Positions 29,879-39,117 of a DNA stretch of 64,000 bases are shown here, one piece after another (position 1 is the first letter of the stretch; each line of letters starts with the position of its first letter). The notes under the pieces are model-generated. The model saw only the letters and a list, made by a program, of their open reading frames with translations. It ran no database searches and was not told the DNA's origin. This DNA comes from JACCZX01 sp963729165 (GTDB lineage Bacteria; Pseudomonadota; Gammaproteobacteria; Burkholderiales; Burkholderiaceae_F): NCBI GenBank assembly GCA_963729165.1, contig CAVSMM010000014.1, positions 62,001 through 126,000 of the forward strand, given 5' to 3'. The translations under genes and the position numbers were made by a program.

Positions 29879-30029
29879 TCTGCCGGCGTTTTGCCCCAAT
29901 CCGGCGATGCCTGTATGGAATCACCACCCGCGCGTGTTTCTTGAAGTTACCAAGACCGGCCGGGCGATGTGTCCGTACTGCGGCACGGTGTATGTGCTGA
30001 AGGCAGGCGAGATCATTAAAGATCATTGA
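29832..30029 (+). CDS. Zinc-finger CHCC-type protein
   Basis: A 65-residue protein, MSATQEDPVVQLQ at the start, with the zf-CHCC pattern FCPNP, then WNHHPRVFLEV and a CPYCGTVYVL pair. The Cys-His-Cys-Cys set would bind one zinc. The domain is shared with the mitochondrial complex I accessory subunit NDUFS6. In betaproteobacteria it often follows ilvE, as here. Its role in bacteria is not established. It overlaps the 3' end of ilvE by 47 bases. Confidence 0.88.
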   Translation: MSATQEDPVVQLQSSDLPAFCPNPAMPVWNHHPRVFLEVTKTGRAMCPYCGTVYVLKAGEIIKDH

Positions 30030-30053
30030 AGGACGACTTAAGGATTGCCAGCG

Positions 30054-30503
30054 ATGCGCGTCGCGAAACCTGTTTTGCTGTCGTCGCCCGAAGAGTGCGA
30101 GCAAGCATTTTATGAAGCGCTGGAGGCGGGCGACAGTGAGGCCGTCGTCGATCTCTGGCTGGAGGACGACGACGTTGTCTGCATCCACCCAGGCGGGCCG
30201 CGCTTGACAGGATTTGCGTCGGTGCGCGCATCCTGGACGTCGATACTTGCCAATGGACCGCTACACGCTCGTTGCACGCTGGCCAAGTCACTCGAAACGC
30301 CTACGGTGGCATTGCACAATGTGATCGAAGAAGTCGTCGTCGGTTCAGGCGCGAAACAGGAAGTGGTGCGCGTGCTTGCAACCAACGTCTACGTGAAGAC
30401 TCCCGCGGGTTGGAAGATGGTGCTCCATCATGCGTCGTCGGCTCCGGGCGGCCCGGTAGCTACGTCTAGCGAACCCAGGGAGTCGTACGGGGTGCTGCAC
30501 TGA
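30054..30503 (+). CDS. NTF2-like protein (DUF4440/SnoaL-type)
   Basis: About 149 residues: CEQAFYEALEAGDSEAVVDL and WLEDDDVVCIHPGGPRLTG, then VRASWTSILANGPLHARC and a C-terminal TNVYVKTPAGWKMVLHHAS. This is the compact cone fold of the NTF2 superfamily, and WxxDDDVVCIHPGG is typical of ketosteroid-isomerase-like proteins. No signal peptide. It follows the zf-CHCC gene by 24 bases and precedes the YheT hydrolase, all on the plus strand. Function unknown. Confidence 0.8.
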   Translation: MRVAKPVLLSSPEECEQAFYEALEAGDSEAVVDLWLEDDDVVCIHPGGPRLTGFASVRASWTSILANGPLHARCTLAKSLETPTVALHNVIEEVVVGSGAKQEVVRVLATNVYVKTPAGWKMVLHHASSAPGGPVATSSEPRESYGVLH

Positions 30504-30548
30504 TTTCGTCTCGGTGCGGATCCGGTCATCGAAGTCTGGGCGCCTCGC

Positions 30549-31547
30549 GTGCCGCTGGTCGCTAGCGCCTATTTGGCGCCGCCCTGGCTGCCGGGCGGGC
30601 ATTTGCAAACAATCGTGCCGTCGGTGCTGATGCGTCGGCCCGCTGTGCAGTACCGACGCGAGCGCTGGGACACCTATGACAGCGATTTCATCGACATCGA
30701 CTTTGCGTCGCCCGAGCCGTTGTCGGACCAGGCGCCAGTGCTGGTCTTGTTTCACGGACTCGAAGGCAGCTCGCACAGCCATTACGCGCGATCGACGATG
30801 CGCTGGTTTGCTGATCGTGGCTGGCGCGGCCTGGTCGTGCACTTCCGCGGATGCTCCGGAGAGGCCAATCGCCTGCCGCGCGCGTACCACTCCGGGGATT
30901 CGGATGAGGGCCACTGGATCTTGCGGGCGATACATCAGCGCTGGCCCAACGCGCCGCTGTACTGCGTCGGGGTCTCGCTCGGCGGCAACATGCTGGCGAA
31001 ATGGGCCGGCGAGCGCGCGCAGGACGCGTCGTTTGTTACGGCAGCGGCTTCGATCGGGTCACCGCTGGACCTGGCGGCCGGCGGTGCCGCGCTCGGTCGG
31101 GGTCTGAACAAGATCTACACACGAATGTTCCTCGCGACACTGAAGAGCAAGGCGCTCGCGAAGTTGCAACAGTTTCCGGACATTGCGCGTGATGCCGATT
31201 ACATGCGAAGGTTGCGCTGCACCCGCAATCTGTACGAGTTCGACAACGAATACACCGCGCCGATCCACGGCTTCCGCGACACCGACGATTACTGGAACCG
31301 AGCGTCGGCTAAGCCGTGGTTGCAGGCGGTGCGCATTCCGTATCTCGTGCTCAATGCACGCAATGACCCGTTCGTTCCCGAATCGAGCCTGCCGCGGCCG
31401 TCGGAGGTGTCGGCGATGGTCGAACTCGAGCAGCCTCGCGAAGGCGGGCACATCGGCTTTGCGCGCGGCCCGTGGCCGGGCCGGAGTGACTTCATTGCGG
31501 AGCGATTGCACGATTTTTTTAAGCAACGTGAACCCTCACTGCCGTAG
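30549..31547 (+). CDS. YheT-family alpha/beta hydrolase
   Basis: Predicted hydrolase of 332 residues. The family-specific start is YLAPPWLPGGHLQTIVPSVL. The oxyanion region is VLVLFHGLEGSSHSHYARS and the nucleophile elbow GVSLGGN has Ser. VLNARNDPFVPESSLP carries the acid and GGHIGF the catalytic His. YheT-type proteins are conserved in proteobacteria without a firmly known substrate. It is the fourth gene of a plus-strand run from ilvE. Confidence 0.9.
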   Translation: MPLVASAYLAPPWLPGGHLQTIVPSVLMRRPAVQYRRERWDTYDSDFIDIDFASPEPLSDQAPVLVLFHGLEGSSHSHYARSTMRWFADRGWRGLVVHFRGCSGEANRLPRAYHSGDSDEGHWILRAIHQRWPNAPLYCVGVSLGGNMLAKWAGERAQDASFVTAAASIGSPLDLAAGGAALGRGLNKIYTRMFLATLKSKALAKLQQFPDIARDADYMRRLRCTRNLYEFDNEYTAPIHGFRDTDDYWNRASAKPWLQAVRIPYLVLNARNDPFVPESSLPRPSEVSAMVELEQPREGGHIGFARGPWPGRSDFIAERLHDFFKQREPSLP

Positions 31548-31603
31548 CCGAACGGGCACGTAAACGGCTACGCTAATGTCCACCGGCTCGTTAAGGAGAT
31601 TGC

Positions 31604-32191
31604 ATGGATGACATTGTCAAGGCCGCCATAGCCAAGTGGCCGAATGTACCCGCGGTGTTCGGCTGGCTCTCTCTGAGCGGACGCGGCGACTGGCGCATCA
31701 AGGATGACCCGATCGAAAACGAAGCGATCAACGAATTCATAGGTCGCAACTATATGAACGACGGCTGCGGCAATTGGTTTTTTCAGAACGGACCGCAGCG
31801 CGTGTACGTTTCTCTGGAAATTGCGCCTTGGGTTTACCGGCTCGACGAATTCAAGAGACTGGCAACGCATACGGGCACTCATCCGCGCGAATTGCGGCAG
31901 GCATTTGCAGATGAAAATGGCCGCCTCTATTTTGAAACCGAACTCGGGCCGGGCGTGCTCGATGACCGTGACACCTTGGCCTTCTCGGAACGAATTGTCG
32001 ACGAAGACGGCGAAGTGCTGGACGACAAGGCGCTGTCAGACTGGAACGCCGGTCAGATCAACGCCGAGCTAAAAACCGAGGGGCTGCACGTCAATCACGA
32101 TAGTCACGTGCCGATCGAGCGCATCAAGTCAGCGCGCGTACCCGAGGTGCTTGGATTTATGAGAAAGCCGCAGTCTTCAAAACGAAGCTGA
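31604..32191 (+). CDS. Conserved betaproteobacterial protein of unknown function (DUF2946-like)
   Basis: Soluble protein of 195 residues without signal peptide or membrane segment. Recognisable blocks are AIAKWPNVPAVFGWLSLSGR, YMNDGCGNWFFQNGPQRVYV and SLEIAPWVYRLDEF, then ENGRLYFETELGPGVLDDRD. I believe this family carries a DUF number (2946 or 2944) but could not verify it. AAGGAGA seven bases before the ATG supports the start. No function can be proposed. Confidence 0.75.
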   Translation: MDDIVKAAIAKWPNVPAVFGWLSLSGRGDWRIKDDPIENEAINEFIGRNYMNDGCGNWFFQNGPQRVYVSLEIAPWVYRLDEFKRLATHTGTHPRELRQAFADENGRLYFETELGPGVLDDRDTLAFSERIVDEDGEVLDDKALSDWNAGQINAELKTEGLHVNHDSHVPIERIKSARVPEVLGFMRKPQSSKRS

Positions 32192-32207
32192 CCGCCGTAG
32201 CCAACCG

Positions 32208-33293
32208 TCAGTCAAAAACCGGCGATTCGACGCCGAGGATTTTGTGCAGCTTCGGGCTGGTCGTCGTGTACTGCAGGTGCACCTTGCGATCGGGGAATAC
32301 GTAACGTGTGGCGCCGAAGGCGGCGAGCGCGGCTTCATGAAAGCCCGAGAGAATCAGCTTTTTCTTCCCGGGATAGCTATTGATATCACCGACAGCAAAA
32401 ATCCCTGGAACGTTGGTCTCGAACTTTTCCGTATCCACTCGCACCTGCCTGCGCTCCAGGTCCAGCCCCCATCCAGCAATCGGGCCGAGCCTCGGCGATA
32501 GTCCGAAGAAGACAAGCAAGTGATCGACCGGCACGCGACGTGTGACGCCATCCGCCGACGTCACGCGCACTTCGGTCATCTGCCCATTGTCTTCTTCAAA
32601 CCCGCTGACCTGGCCAATCAGCAGCTGCATCTGATGTTCATCGCAATGCGCCTTCATTTTTGCTACGGATGCAGGCGCGGCGCGAAAGCCATCGCGACGA
32701 TGCACCAGCACGACACTTTCTGCCTTGCCTACAAACTCGAGCGCCCAGTCGAGGGCTGAATCGCCGCCCCCCGCAATGAGCAGTTGCTTGCCAGCGAACA
32801 GTGCGGGATCCCTGACGCGATAGTGCAGCTGTGTGCCGGCGAATCGATCGACCCCCTCGACTTTCAGCGTGCGCGGCTGAAACGAGCCAACGCCTCCCGC
32901 CACGATGACGACCTTGGTCAAAAAGCTCGTTCCCCTGCCGGTCTCAACGAAAAATCGGCCGTCTTCCTGCTTCTGAACAGTCGTGACCTCATGTCCCAAA
33001 TGAAACGTGGCGCCGAACGGTTTGATCTGGGCGAGCAATGCATCGGTGAGCTCCTTGCCGCTGCACACCGGTATCGCCGGGATGTCGTAGATGGGCTTGT
33101 CGGGATAGAGCTCGGTGCACTGGCCCCCGACTTCGGGCAGGGAATCCACCACATGGGCCTTGATCTCGAGCAGGCCGAGTTCAAACACCTGGAATAACCC
33201 AACCGGGCCGGCGCCGACGATCACGGCGTCGGTTTCAATCGGTTGCGCAGCCGAAGCTGTCGCTGCGATCAGTGATTCGTTCTCGGATTTCAT
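32208..33293 (-). CDS. Ferredoxin/flavodoxin–NADP reductase, thioredoxin-reductase-like type
   Basis: FAD- and NADP-dependent reductase of 361 residues. The N-terminal FAD site is DAVIVGAGPVGLFQVFELGL and the NADPH site is LLIAGGGDSALDWALEFVG. The C-terminal FAD motif is NVPGIFAVGDINSYPGKKKL. It lacks the CxxC redox pair of true thioredoxin reductases, which places it with YumC-type FNRs. It passes electrons from NADPH to ferredoxin or flavodoxin. Convergent with the unknown protein at 31604; bepA lies upstream on the same strand with a 90-base gap. Confidence 0.9.
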   Translation of the reverse strand: MKSENESLIAATASAAQPIETDAVIVGAGPVGLFQVFELGLLEIKAHVVDSLPEVGGQCTELYPDKPIYDIPAIPVCSGKELTDALLAQIKPFGATFHLGHEVTTVQKQEDGRFFVETGRGTSFLTKVVIVAGGVGSFQPRTLKVEGVDRFAGTQLHYRVRDPALFAGKQLLIAGGGDSALDWALEFVGKAESVVLVHRRDGFRAAPASVAKMKAHCDEHQMQLLIGQVSGFEEDNGQMTEVRVTSADGVTRRVPVDHLLVFFGLSPRLGPIAGWGLDLERRQVRVDTEKFETNVPGIFAVGDINSYPGKKKLILSGFHEAALAAFGATRYVFPDRKVHLQYTTTSPKLHKILGVESPVFD

Positions 33294-33383
33294 TTCGTGG
33301 GAAGCCGCAAGGTGCTCGCAACTGTGTTCAGAATTGGCGCAAGCCGCAATTGTACGGATGCGACGTTAGCGCGAAGCGTCGAG

Positions 33384-34886
33384 CTATCGCTTTGAAACTT
33401 CCTTGATGCCTTCGCGATCGCGCTTGACCTCCGCCTGCAGGTCGCGCATTCGTGCATCGATCTCGGACATCGTATAAAAGTCGCCATCGTTGGCACGCCG
33501 CGCGAGCTCGAGTTGATTGACAGCTGCTTGGGGCGCGCCGAGTAGCGCATACATCTCGCCGATCGACTGGTGTTGCAGCGAGCGGCGATTCAGCGCCGCA
33601 TACGAACGGCCCAGCAAAGCGTGGTACGCGGGCTGCGTCCGCGAGATCGCTTCCTGGTTGCGCAAGAACGTGATCGCTGTTTCGTGTTCATTCGTCTGAT
33701 TCAGCACGTCCAGGTAGTGACTCACTGCCAGTGACGACAGCGGATAGCGCGTGGCGTTGTCGCTTGCCATTTTGACCGCCGCAGCGCGCTCTTCTGGCGT
33801 GCGTGCAGCGGCCAGGCGCGCTTCGGCGACGATCTTGTCGAGCACCGGAGAAGGCGCCGCCGACAGGCGGCGAGCCGCTTGCGCGGCTTGTACCGCAAGG
33901 TCGGGCTGGTTCAATTTGAGTGCGGCTACTGCGATTCCGTACTGTGCTGCGATCTCTGATACGGTCGTTTGGTTTCTCAACTGTCCGTTGAAGTATTCGA
34001 GCGTGTCACGCCAACCCTGAGTAGTCGTCTCCTGCAATACGCGCAGCCGCGCGCGGATCAATTGAAAGTCCAAACTATCCACGCGCTGCTTCGCGCGCAG
34101 ATTGCGCGTTCGATTCTGCATATCCGAAATGCGCTCGACCGTCATCGGGTGGGTGCGCAGGTAGGCCGGTGCCGCACTTTCGTACATACGTGTGCCCGAT
34201 TGCAGCCGGCCAAAAAATCCTTCCATACCGCGGCTGTCGAACCCGCCATCGGTCAACGTCTGAAACCCGACGCGATCAGCTTCACGCTCTGCTTCGCGCG
34301 AGAAGTTCAATTGCTGCTGAATCATCGCCGCCTGCGTGCCGACGATCGCCGCTTGCGCCAAGTCGCCGCTTGATGAACCTCCTGCGCGCGACGCGAGCAA
34401 CGCCAGCAACAGCGCCCCGAGCGCGAGCGCCGCGGATTCGCGCTGCCTGGATAGCATGCGCGCAATATGGCGCTGCGTGACGTGGCCAATTTCATGCGCC
34501 ATCACGCCGGCCAGTTCGGACTCCGTCTGCGCGGCAATTACGAGGCCAGTGTGCATGCCGATAAAGCCACCGGGCAGCGCAAACGCGTTCAACATCGGGT
34601 CGCGTATCGCAAAGAACACGAAGTCGAGCGAGCGCGACGGGCTGACCGACACCAGCTGGTAACCAAGATGATTCAAATACTCGGAGGTTTCGGTATCCGG
34701 CAGATAGGCCGGATCGCGCCTGACTTCGAGCATGATCTGCTCGCCGAGCTTTCGCTCGGTCGCAGGCGACAGCTCCTCGCTGCCGGCATCGCCGAGGGAA
34801 GGCAAATCTATCGACTGCGCGAGCGCGGGCGGCGCGTTCAGCACGAAGCTGAAGAGGGCGACGACTAGCAGTCGGAACGAGCGCAC
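33384..34886 (-). CDS. bepA: BepA-family periplasmic M48 metalloprotease with TPR repeats
   Basis: Periplasmic zinc protease/chaperone that monitors outer-membrane protein and LptD assembly. The zinc site is VMAHEIGHVTQRHIARM with the third ligand in SREAEREADRVG. C-terminal TPR-like helices cover the last 200 residues. I prefer GTG 34886 because it gives a standard signal peptide (VRSFRLLVVALFSFVL, cleavage after PPALA). A longer frame begins at GTG 34952 but adds an unlikely 22-residue leader. About 500 residues. Divergent from moaC. Confidence 0.9.
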   Translation of the reverse strand: MRSFRLLVVALFSFVLNAPPALAQSIDLPSLGDAGSEELSPATERKLGEQIMLEVRRDPAYLPDTETSEYLNHLGYQLVSVSPSRSLDFVFFAIRDPMLNAFALPGGFIGMHTGLVIAAQTESELAGVMAHEIGHVTQRHIARMLSRQRESAALALGALLLALLASRAGGSSSGDLAQAAIVGTQAAMIQQQLNFSREAEREADRVGFQTLTDGGFDSRGMEGFFGRLQSGTRMYESAAPAYLRTHPMTVERISDMQNRTRNLRAKQRVDSLDFQLIRARLRVLQETTTQGWRDTLEYFNGQLRNQTTVSEIAAQYGIAVAALKLNQPDLAVQAAQAARRLSAAPSPVLDKIVAEARLAAARTPEERAAAVKMASDNATRYPLSSLAVSHYLDVLNQTNEHETAITFLRNQEAISRTQPAYHALLGRSYAALNRRSLQHQSIGEMYALLGAPQAAVNQLELARRANDGDFYTMSEIDARMRDLQAEVKRDREGIKEVSKR

Positions 34887-34987
34887 GTCAGGAAAGATAC
34901 CGAGGGGCAACGAGACCGTTTGTATGATAGCCAGATGTGGGTTTCGTTCCACCTCCGCTTATGTGCCAAAAGCCATAAATTCGACCG

Positions 34988-35467
34988 ATGAATTCGCTTA
35001 CTCACTTCGATGACGCCGGCCGAGCGCAGATGGTCGATGTCGGCAGCAAGCCGGTCACGCATCGCGTGGCCGTTGCCAGCGGGCGCATTTCGATGCAGCC
35101 GGCGACCTTGCGGCTCATCAGCTCGGGTGGCGCCAAGAAGGGTGACGTGCTGGGTGTCGCGCGCATCGCGGCGATTCAAGGCGCGAAGCGCACACCGGAA
35201 CTGATCCCGCTGGCGCATCCTGTGGCGATCACGAAGATCGGAATCGACTTTGAAGCGGATCCGGCGACGAACTCGATCGAGTGCCGCGCTCAAGTCGAGA
35301 CGCACGGCCAGACCGGGGTCGAAATGGAAGCGCTGACCGCTGTGCAGATTGGCTTGCTGACCATCTACGACATGTGCAAGGCAGTCGATCGCGGCATGGT
35401 CATCGGCGAAGTCCGACTGCTCGAGAAGCACGGCGGTAAGTCCGGCAGCTACGCCGCCGAGACTTGA
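34988..35467 (+). CDS. moaC: Cyclic pyranopterin monophosphate synthase MoaC
   Basis: Completes formation of cyclic pyranopterin monophosphate in molybdenum-cofactor synthesis, acting after MoaA. 159 residues, standard length. Signatures are LTHFDDAGRAQMVDVGSKPV, KKGDVLGVARIAAIQGAKRT, ELIPLAHPVAITKIGIDFE, GVEMEALTAVQIGLLTIYDM and a final EKHGGKSGSYAA. MoaA and the other moa genes are not adjacent. The modABC molybdate importer lies 11 kb away in this window. Confidence 0.96.
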   Translation: MNSLTHFDDAGRAQMVDVGSKPVTHRVAVASGRISMQPATLRLISSGGAKKGDVLGVARIAAIQGAKRTPELIPLAHPVAITKIGIDFEADPATNSIECRAQVETHGQTGVEMEALTAVQIGLLTIYDMCKAVDRGMVIGEVRLLEKHGGKSGSYAAET

Positions 35468-35474
35468 TCGTTCC

Positions 35475-36407
35475 GTGCGGTTTTATTCGGCAGAAGAAGT
35501 TCATGCCGCGCTGAGCCTTCCGGCGCTCGCCGATGCAATCGCCGAAGCGCTGGAAGCGGGAACAGTGGCGCCGTTACGTCACGCGCACGCGCTTTCGGAC
35601 GCCGATTCATTACTGTTGATGCCGGCATGGAACACCGGCGAGCGCGGCGCGATCGGGGTCAAGCTGGTCACCGTGATGCCTCGCAACCGCGAGCGCAGCC
35701 TGTCGACGGTCAACGCGCTGTATGTGCTGTTCGATCGTGACGGTGGTGAGCCGTGCGCCATCATCGATGGCGAAGCGTTGACGCTACGGCGAACCGCCGC
35801 CGCATCGCTGCTTGCGGCGCGCTATCTCGCTCGCAACGATGCACGCCAGATCCTGATCGTTGGCACCGGCCGGCTCGCGCGCTTCATGGCGCATGCGCAC
35901 TGTGCCAACCGCAATATCGAGCGATTGTTCATCTGGGGCCGCAGTTCTAGCGGAGCTCAATCGCTCGCGGCAGTATTGGCGCAGGAGGGATTACCGACTG
36001 AGGTGGTCGACGATCTGCAGACCGCCGTGCATCGATCAGACATCGTGAGCTGCGCGACCACCGCCACGTCGCCGGTCGTTCACGGCAAGTGGCTATCGCC
36101 CGGCTCTCATCTCGACTTGGTCGGTGCATTCAAGCTCAGCATGCGCGAGGTCGACGATGAGGCGGTGGCGCGCTCGAGCGTCTACGTCGATACGTTCGCG
36201 GGCGCGCTTGCTGAAGCCGCAGACATCATCGAGCCGATCGCGCGCGGTGTCATCGCGCGCACCGACCTCCGCGGCGAGCTTGCAGACCTGGTGACAGGTC
36301 GTGCGCCCGGTCGAAGCAAACCAGACGAGATCACGCTTTTCAAATCGGTCGGGACTGCGATCGAGGATCTGGCAGCAGCTCGGATGCTGGTCCGCGTAGC
36401 CGGTTGA
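35475..36407 (+). CDS. Ornithine cyclodeaminase/mu-crystallin family protein
   Basis: NAD(P)-dependent enzyme of 310 residues. Family blocks are RFYSAEEVHAALSLPALADA, IGVKLVTVMPRNRERSLSTV, GEALTLRRTAAASLLAARYL, the dinucleotide fold ILIVGTGRLARFMAHAH, and HLDLVGAFKLSMREVDDEAV. Members include ornithine cyclodeaminase, alanine dehydrogenase and ketimine reductases; which applies here cannot be decided. It starts at GTG 35475, 7 bases after moaC. Confidence 0.88.
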   Translation: MRFYSAEEVHAALSLPALADAIAEALEAGTVAPLRHAHALSDADSLLLMPAWNTGERGAIGVKLVTVMPRNRERSLSTVNALYVLFDRDGGEPCAIIDGEALTLRRTAAASLLAARYLARNDARQILIVGTGRLARFMAHAHCANRNIERLFIWGRSSSGAQSLAAVLAQEGLPTEVVDDLQTAVHRSDIVSCATTATSPVVHGKWLSPGSHLDLVGAFKLSMREVDDEAVARSSVYVDTFAGALAEAADIIEPIARGVIARTDLRGELADLVTGRAPGRSKPDEITLFKSVGTAIEDLAAARMLVRVAG

Positions 36408-36410
36408 TAG

Positions 36411-38060
36411 TCAACCGGCGAGCAGCTCGCGCGCGTGTTTGCGCGTCGTATCGGTGATTTCCTGCCCGCCCAGCATGCGCGCGACTTCCTCGATGCGCGT
36501 CTTGCGATCAAGCTGGAACATGCGCGAAATCGGTCGGCCGTCGGCGCTGTCCTCCTTGGTGACGCGATAGTGTTGATCGCCATGCGCGGCGACTTGTGGA
36601 AGATGCGTCACCGCGAGCACCTGTCGGCTCTGACCGAGCTCCTTCAGCAGCCGCCCGACCGTATCGGCGACCGCGCCGCCAATACCGGCGTCGACTTCGT
36701 CGAAGATGAGCGTGGCAACCGGCGTTGCGCTGGCGGCAATCACCGAGATCGCGAGACTGATCCGGGCGAGCTCGCCTCCGGACGCAACACGAGCGAGCGG
36801 CTTCGGGCTGACCCCTGCGTGGCCCGCGACCAGAAATTCGACCTTGTCGATTCCGGACGCGCAGGCCTCGATGCTACTCAACTGCGCGTCGAAGCGACCG
36901 CCTGCCATGTTCAAATCCTGCATCGCGCGCGTGACTTCTGCGCTCATCTGCTGGGCCGCCTTCGCTCGCTTTTTTGACAATTCCTGCGCGACCTTGTCGT
37001 AGGCGTCGTGTGCCGCTGCTTCGCGTGTGCGCAGGGCATCGAGATCGCTTGCCGCGGACAACGCCTGCAGTTTGTCCTTTGCGCTCTGCCAGGTTTCGGT
37101 CAATGCTTCGGGCGCGGCCTTGAACTTGCGCGCGGCGGCGTGCAGCGCAGACAGCCGCGCATCGACGTCCGCGAGGCGCGAGGTGTCGAGGTCTGTCTTG
37201 TCCAGATAGCGCGTCAGCGCCGAGATCGCCTCGTCGAGTTGAATCTGCGCAGCATCGAGCAGCTCGCAGATCGGAGTGATGCGCTCGTCGTACGGTGCGA
37301 GCTGCGTCAGCCGCGCGTGCACTGCGGCGACCTGCGAGATTGCCGAGGTCTCAGCATCACTCAGCGTGTCGATCGCAGCGCGTGCGCCCTCCAGCAATCC
37401 CGCCGCGTGTGACAGGCGTTTGTGCTCGGTCGACACCTCTTCCCACTCGCGCGGCTGAGGAGCAAGCACGTCGAGCTCATCGACGATCCAGCGCAGTCGC
37501 TCTTGCTCGGCCATTGCGGTGGCTGCCATCGTTTCAGCTTCTTCAACGAGGCGTTGCGCGCTCCTCCACGTGGCGAACGCCTCCGCCGCAGCGCGCCGTG
37601 GCAGCGTCAGCCCGCCGTGCTCGTCCAGGAGCTGCAACTGCGACGCGGGCCGCAGCAGCGACTGGTGCGCGTGCTGGCCATGGACGTCGATCAGGCTTTC
37701 TCCGAGGTCGCGCAACTGTGTGAGAGTGACCGCAGAGCCGTTGATAAAAGACTTGCTGCGTCCCGTGGCGTCAATCGTCCGGCGCGTGATCAGTGCACCG
37801 TCATCGCTTGCAAGGTCGTTTTGCATCAGCCAGCGCTGTACATGCTCGCCGGGGAGAAACTCCGCTGAGATTTCTGCGCGCTGCGTGCCCTCACGCACCA
37901 CGTCCGCATCTCCTCGTTCGCCCAGCGCGAGCAGCAGCGCGTCGATCAAGATCGACTTTCCGGCGCCGGTTTCGCCGCTCAGCACCGTGAACCCCGGCGC
38001 GAAGTCCAGGTCCAGTGTTTCGACGATCACGAAGTTGCGGATCGAAAGTGAAAGAAGCAT
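36411..38060 (-). CDS. recN: DNA repair protein RecN
   Basis: SMC-like ATPase acting in double-strand break repair, 549 residues. The Walker A is FTVLSGETGAGKSILIDAL, the ABC signature LARVASGGELARISLAI and the Walker B ATLIFDEVDAGIGG. Between them lies a long helical coiled-coil region. The end DTTRKHARELLAG is family-like. It lies downstream of nadK on the minus strand, the usual pairing. SOS control is expected from E. coli, but I saw no clear LexA box here. Confidence 0.96.
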   Translation of the reverse strand: MLLSLSIRNFVIVETLDLDFAPGFTVLSGETGAGKSILIDALLLALGERGDADVVREGTQRAEISAEFLPGEHVQRWLMQNDLASDDGALITRRTIDATGRSKSFINGSAVTLTQLRDLGESLIDVHGQHAHQSLLRPASQLQLLDEHGGLTLPRRAAAEAFATWRSAQRLVEEAETMAATAMAEQERLRWIVDELDVLAPQPREWEEVSTEHKRLSHAAGLLEGARAAIDTLSDAETSAISQVAAVHARLTQLAPYDERITPICELLDAAQIQLDEAISALTRYLDKTDLDTSRLADVDARLSALHAAARKFKAAPEALTETWQSAKDKLQALSAASDLDALRTREAAAHDAYDKVAQELSKKRAKAAQQMSAEVTRAMQDLNMAGGRFDAQLSSIEACASGIDKVEFLVAGHAGVSPKPLARVASGGELARISLAISVIAASATPVATLIFDEVDAGIGGAVADTVGRLLKELGQSRQVLAVTHLPQVAAHGDQHYRVTKEDSADGRPISRMFQLDRKTRIEEVARMLGGQEITDTTRKHARELLAG

Positions 38061-38099
38061 GCGCTAACCGTAACCTACGATAGGACTCTTATGCTGCCT

Positions 38100-38125
38100 G
38101 GGGAGCGCGCGGGGAATCGCTCCCC
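38100..38125. other. Hairpin between nadK and recN
   Basis: GGGGAGCG (38100-38107) and CGCTCCCC (38118-38125) form an 8-bp stem with a 10-base loop. No T-run follows on either strand, so it is not a standard terminator. It could be an mRNA processing or stability hairpin in the nadK–recN transcript. Confidence 0.35.
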
Positions 38126-38167
38126 TCGTAGCCCATGAACGCGAGCTTACGGCTTCCCAGCCGCACA

Positions 38168-39061
38168 TTAAGCGCGACTGTGAGGCTCGCTCGGCATCAC
38201 GCTCCAGTGCAGCTTTTGCCGCAGCGTCGCGAAGAAGTTGTAGCCGACCGGATGCAGCAGCGTGGCGACATGCGCACTGCGCTTGACGCGCACGATGTCG
38301 CCGGGTGCGAGCTGCTCGTACGACTGCATGTCAAAGTGCGCCATCGCGTCGCGCTCGTCCGTGATTTCAATCTCGATCACGACATCATCGTTCAGCACGA
38401 TCGGCCGGTTCGAAAGCGTTTGCGGCGCAACCGGAACCAGCAGCAAGCCGGCTAACGACGGGTACAGAATCGGGCCGTCGGCCGACAGGGCATACGCGGT
38501 TGACCCCGTCGGCGTCGCGACGATGACAGCGTCGGCGCGCTGGTTGTACATCGTTGCGCCGTCGACGCGCACGGTGTACTCGACCATGCCGCCGGTAACG
38601 CCGCGCGTTACGACAATATCGTTCAGCGCGGCCGCGTGAAAAGTGGCCTTGCCGGCACGCCGCACTTCGCCATCCAGCAAAATGCGGCGATCCGTCTCAT
38701 AGGCTCCGCGCAGCATCGGGAGCAGTGCTTCAGACATCTGATCGAGCGACACATCGGTCATGAATCCGAGCCGCCCGTGGTTGATACCGATCAGCGGGAC
38801 TTTATGCGGCGCGAGCTCACGCGCGATGCCAAGCATCGTGCCGTCGCCTCCAAGCACGATCGCGACATCGGCTTCTTTGCCGATTGCGTGCACACTGTGA
38901 CCGGCGTAGTCACCGAGCTGCGCGTGCTCGCGGGTTGCTGAATCCAGTAGCACTTTGGCCCCGGCAGACTCGACAATTCTGGCGATCGCCAGCAGTGGTT
39001 CACGGATACTTTCCGCACGTGGCTTGCCAAAGAGCGCAACGTTGCTGAACGGCCTGGACAT
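38168..39061 (-). CDS. nadK: NAD kinase
   Basis: Phosphorylates NAD to NADP, 297 residues. Signatures are NVALFGKPRAESIREPLLAI, the GGDGT nucleotide motif in VLGGDGTMLGIARELA, PLIGINHGRLGFMTDV, YNQRADAVIVATPTGSTAYA and LSNRPIVLNDDVVIEIEI. ATG 39061 (MSRPFSNVALFGK) is chosen; a longer frame from 39322 overlaps the divergent hrcA gene. The nadK–hrcA divergent pair with recN downstream is a standard betaproteobacterial order. Confidence 0.96.
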   Translation of the reverse strand: MSRPFSNVALFGKPRAESIREPLLAIARIVESAGAKVLLDSATREHAQLGDYAGHSVHAIGKEADVAIVLGGDGTMLGIARELAPHKVPLIGINHGRLGFMTDVSLDQMSEALLPMLRGAYETDRRILLDGEVRRAGKATFHAAALNDIVVTRGVTGGMVEYTVRVDGATMYNQRADAVIVATPTGSTAYALSADGPILYPSLAGLLLVPVAPQTLSNRPIVLNDDVVIEIEITDERDAMAHFDMQSYEQLAPGDIVRVKRSAHVATLLHPVGYNFFATLRQKLHWSVMPSEPHSRA

Positions 39062-39117
39062 GAAACGATTATGCAGGAGGGGAACACCATCTTGCGTACA
39101 CTTTGTCGATGGGGTCG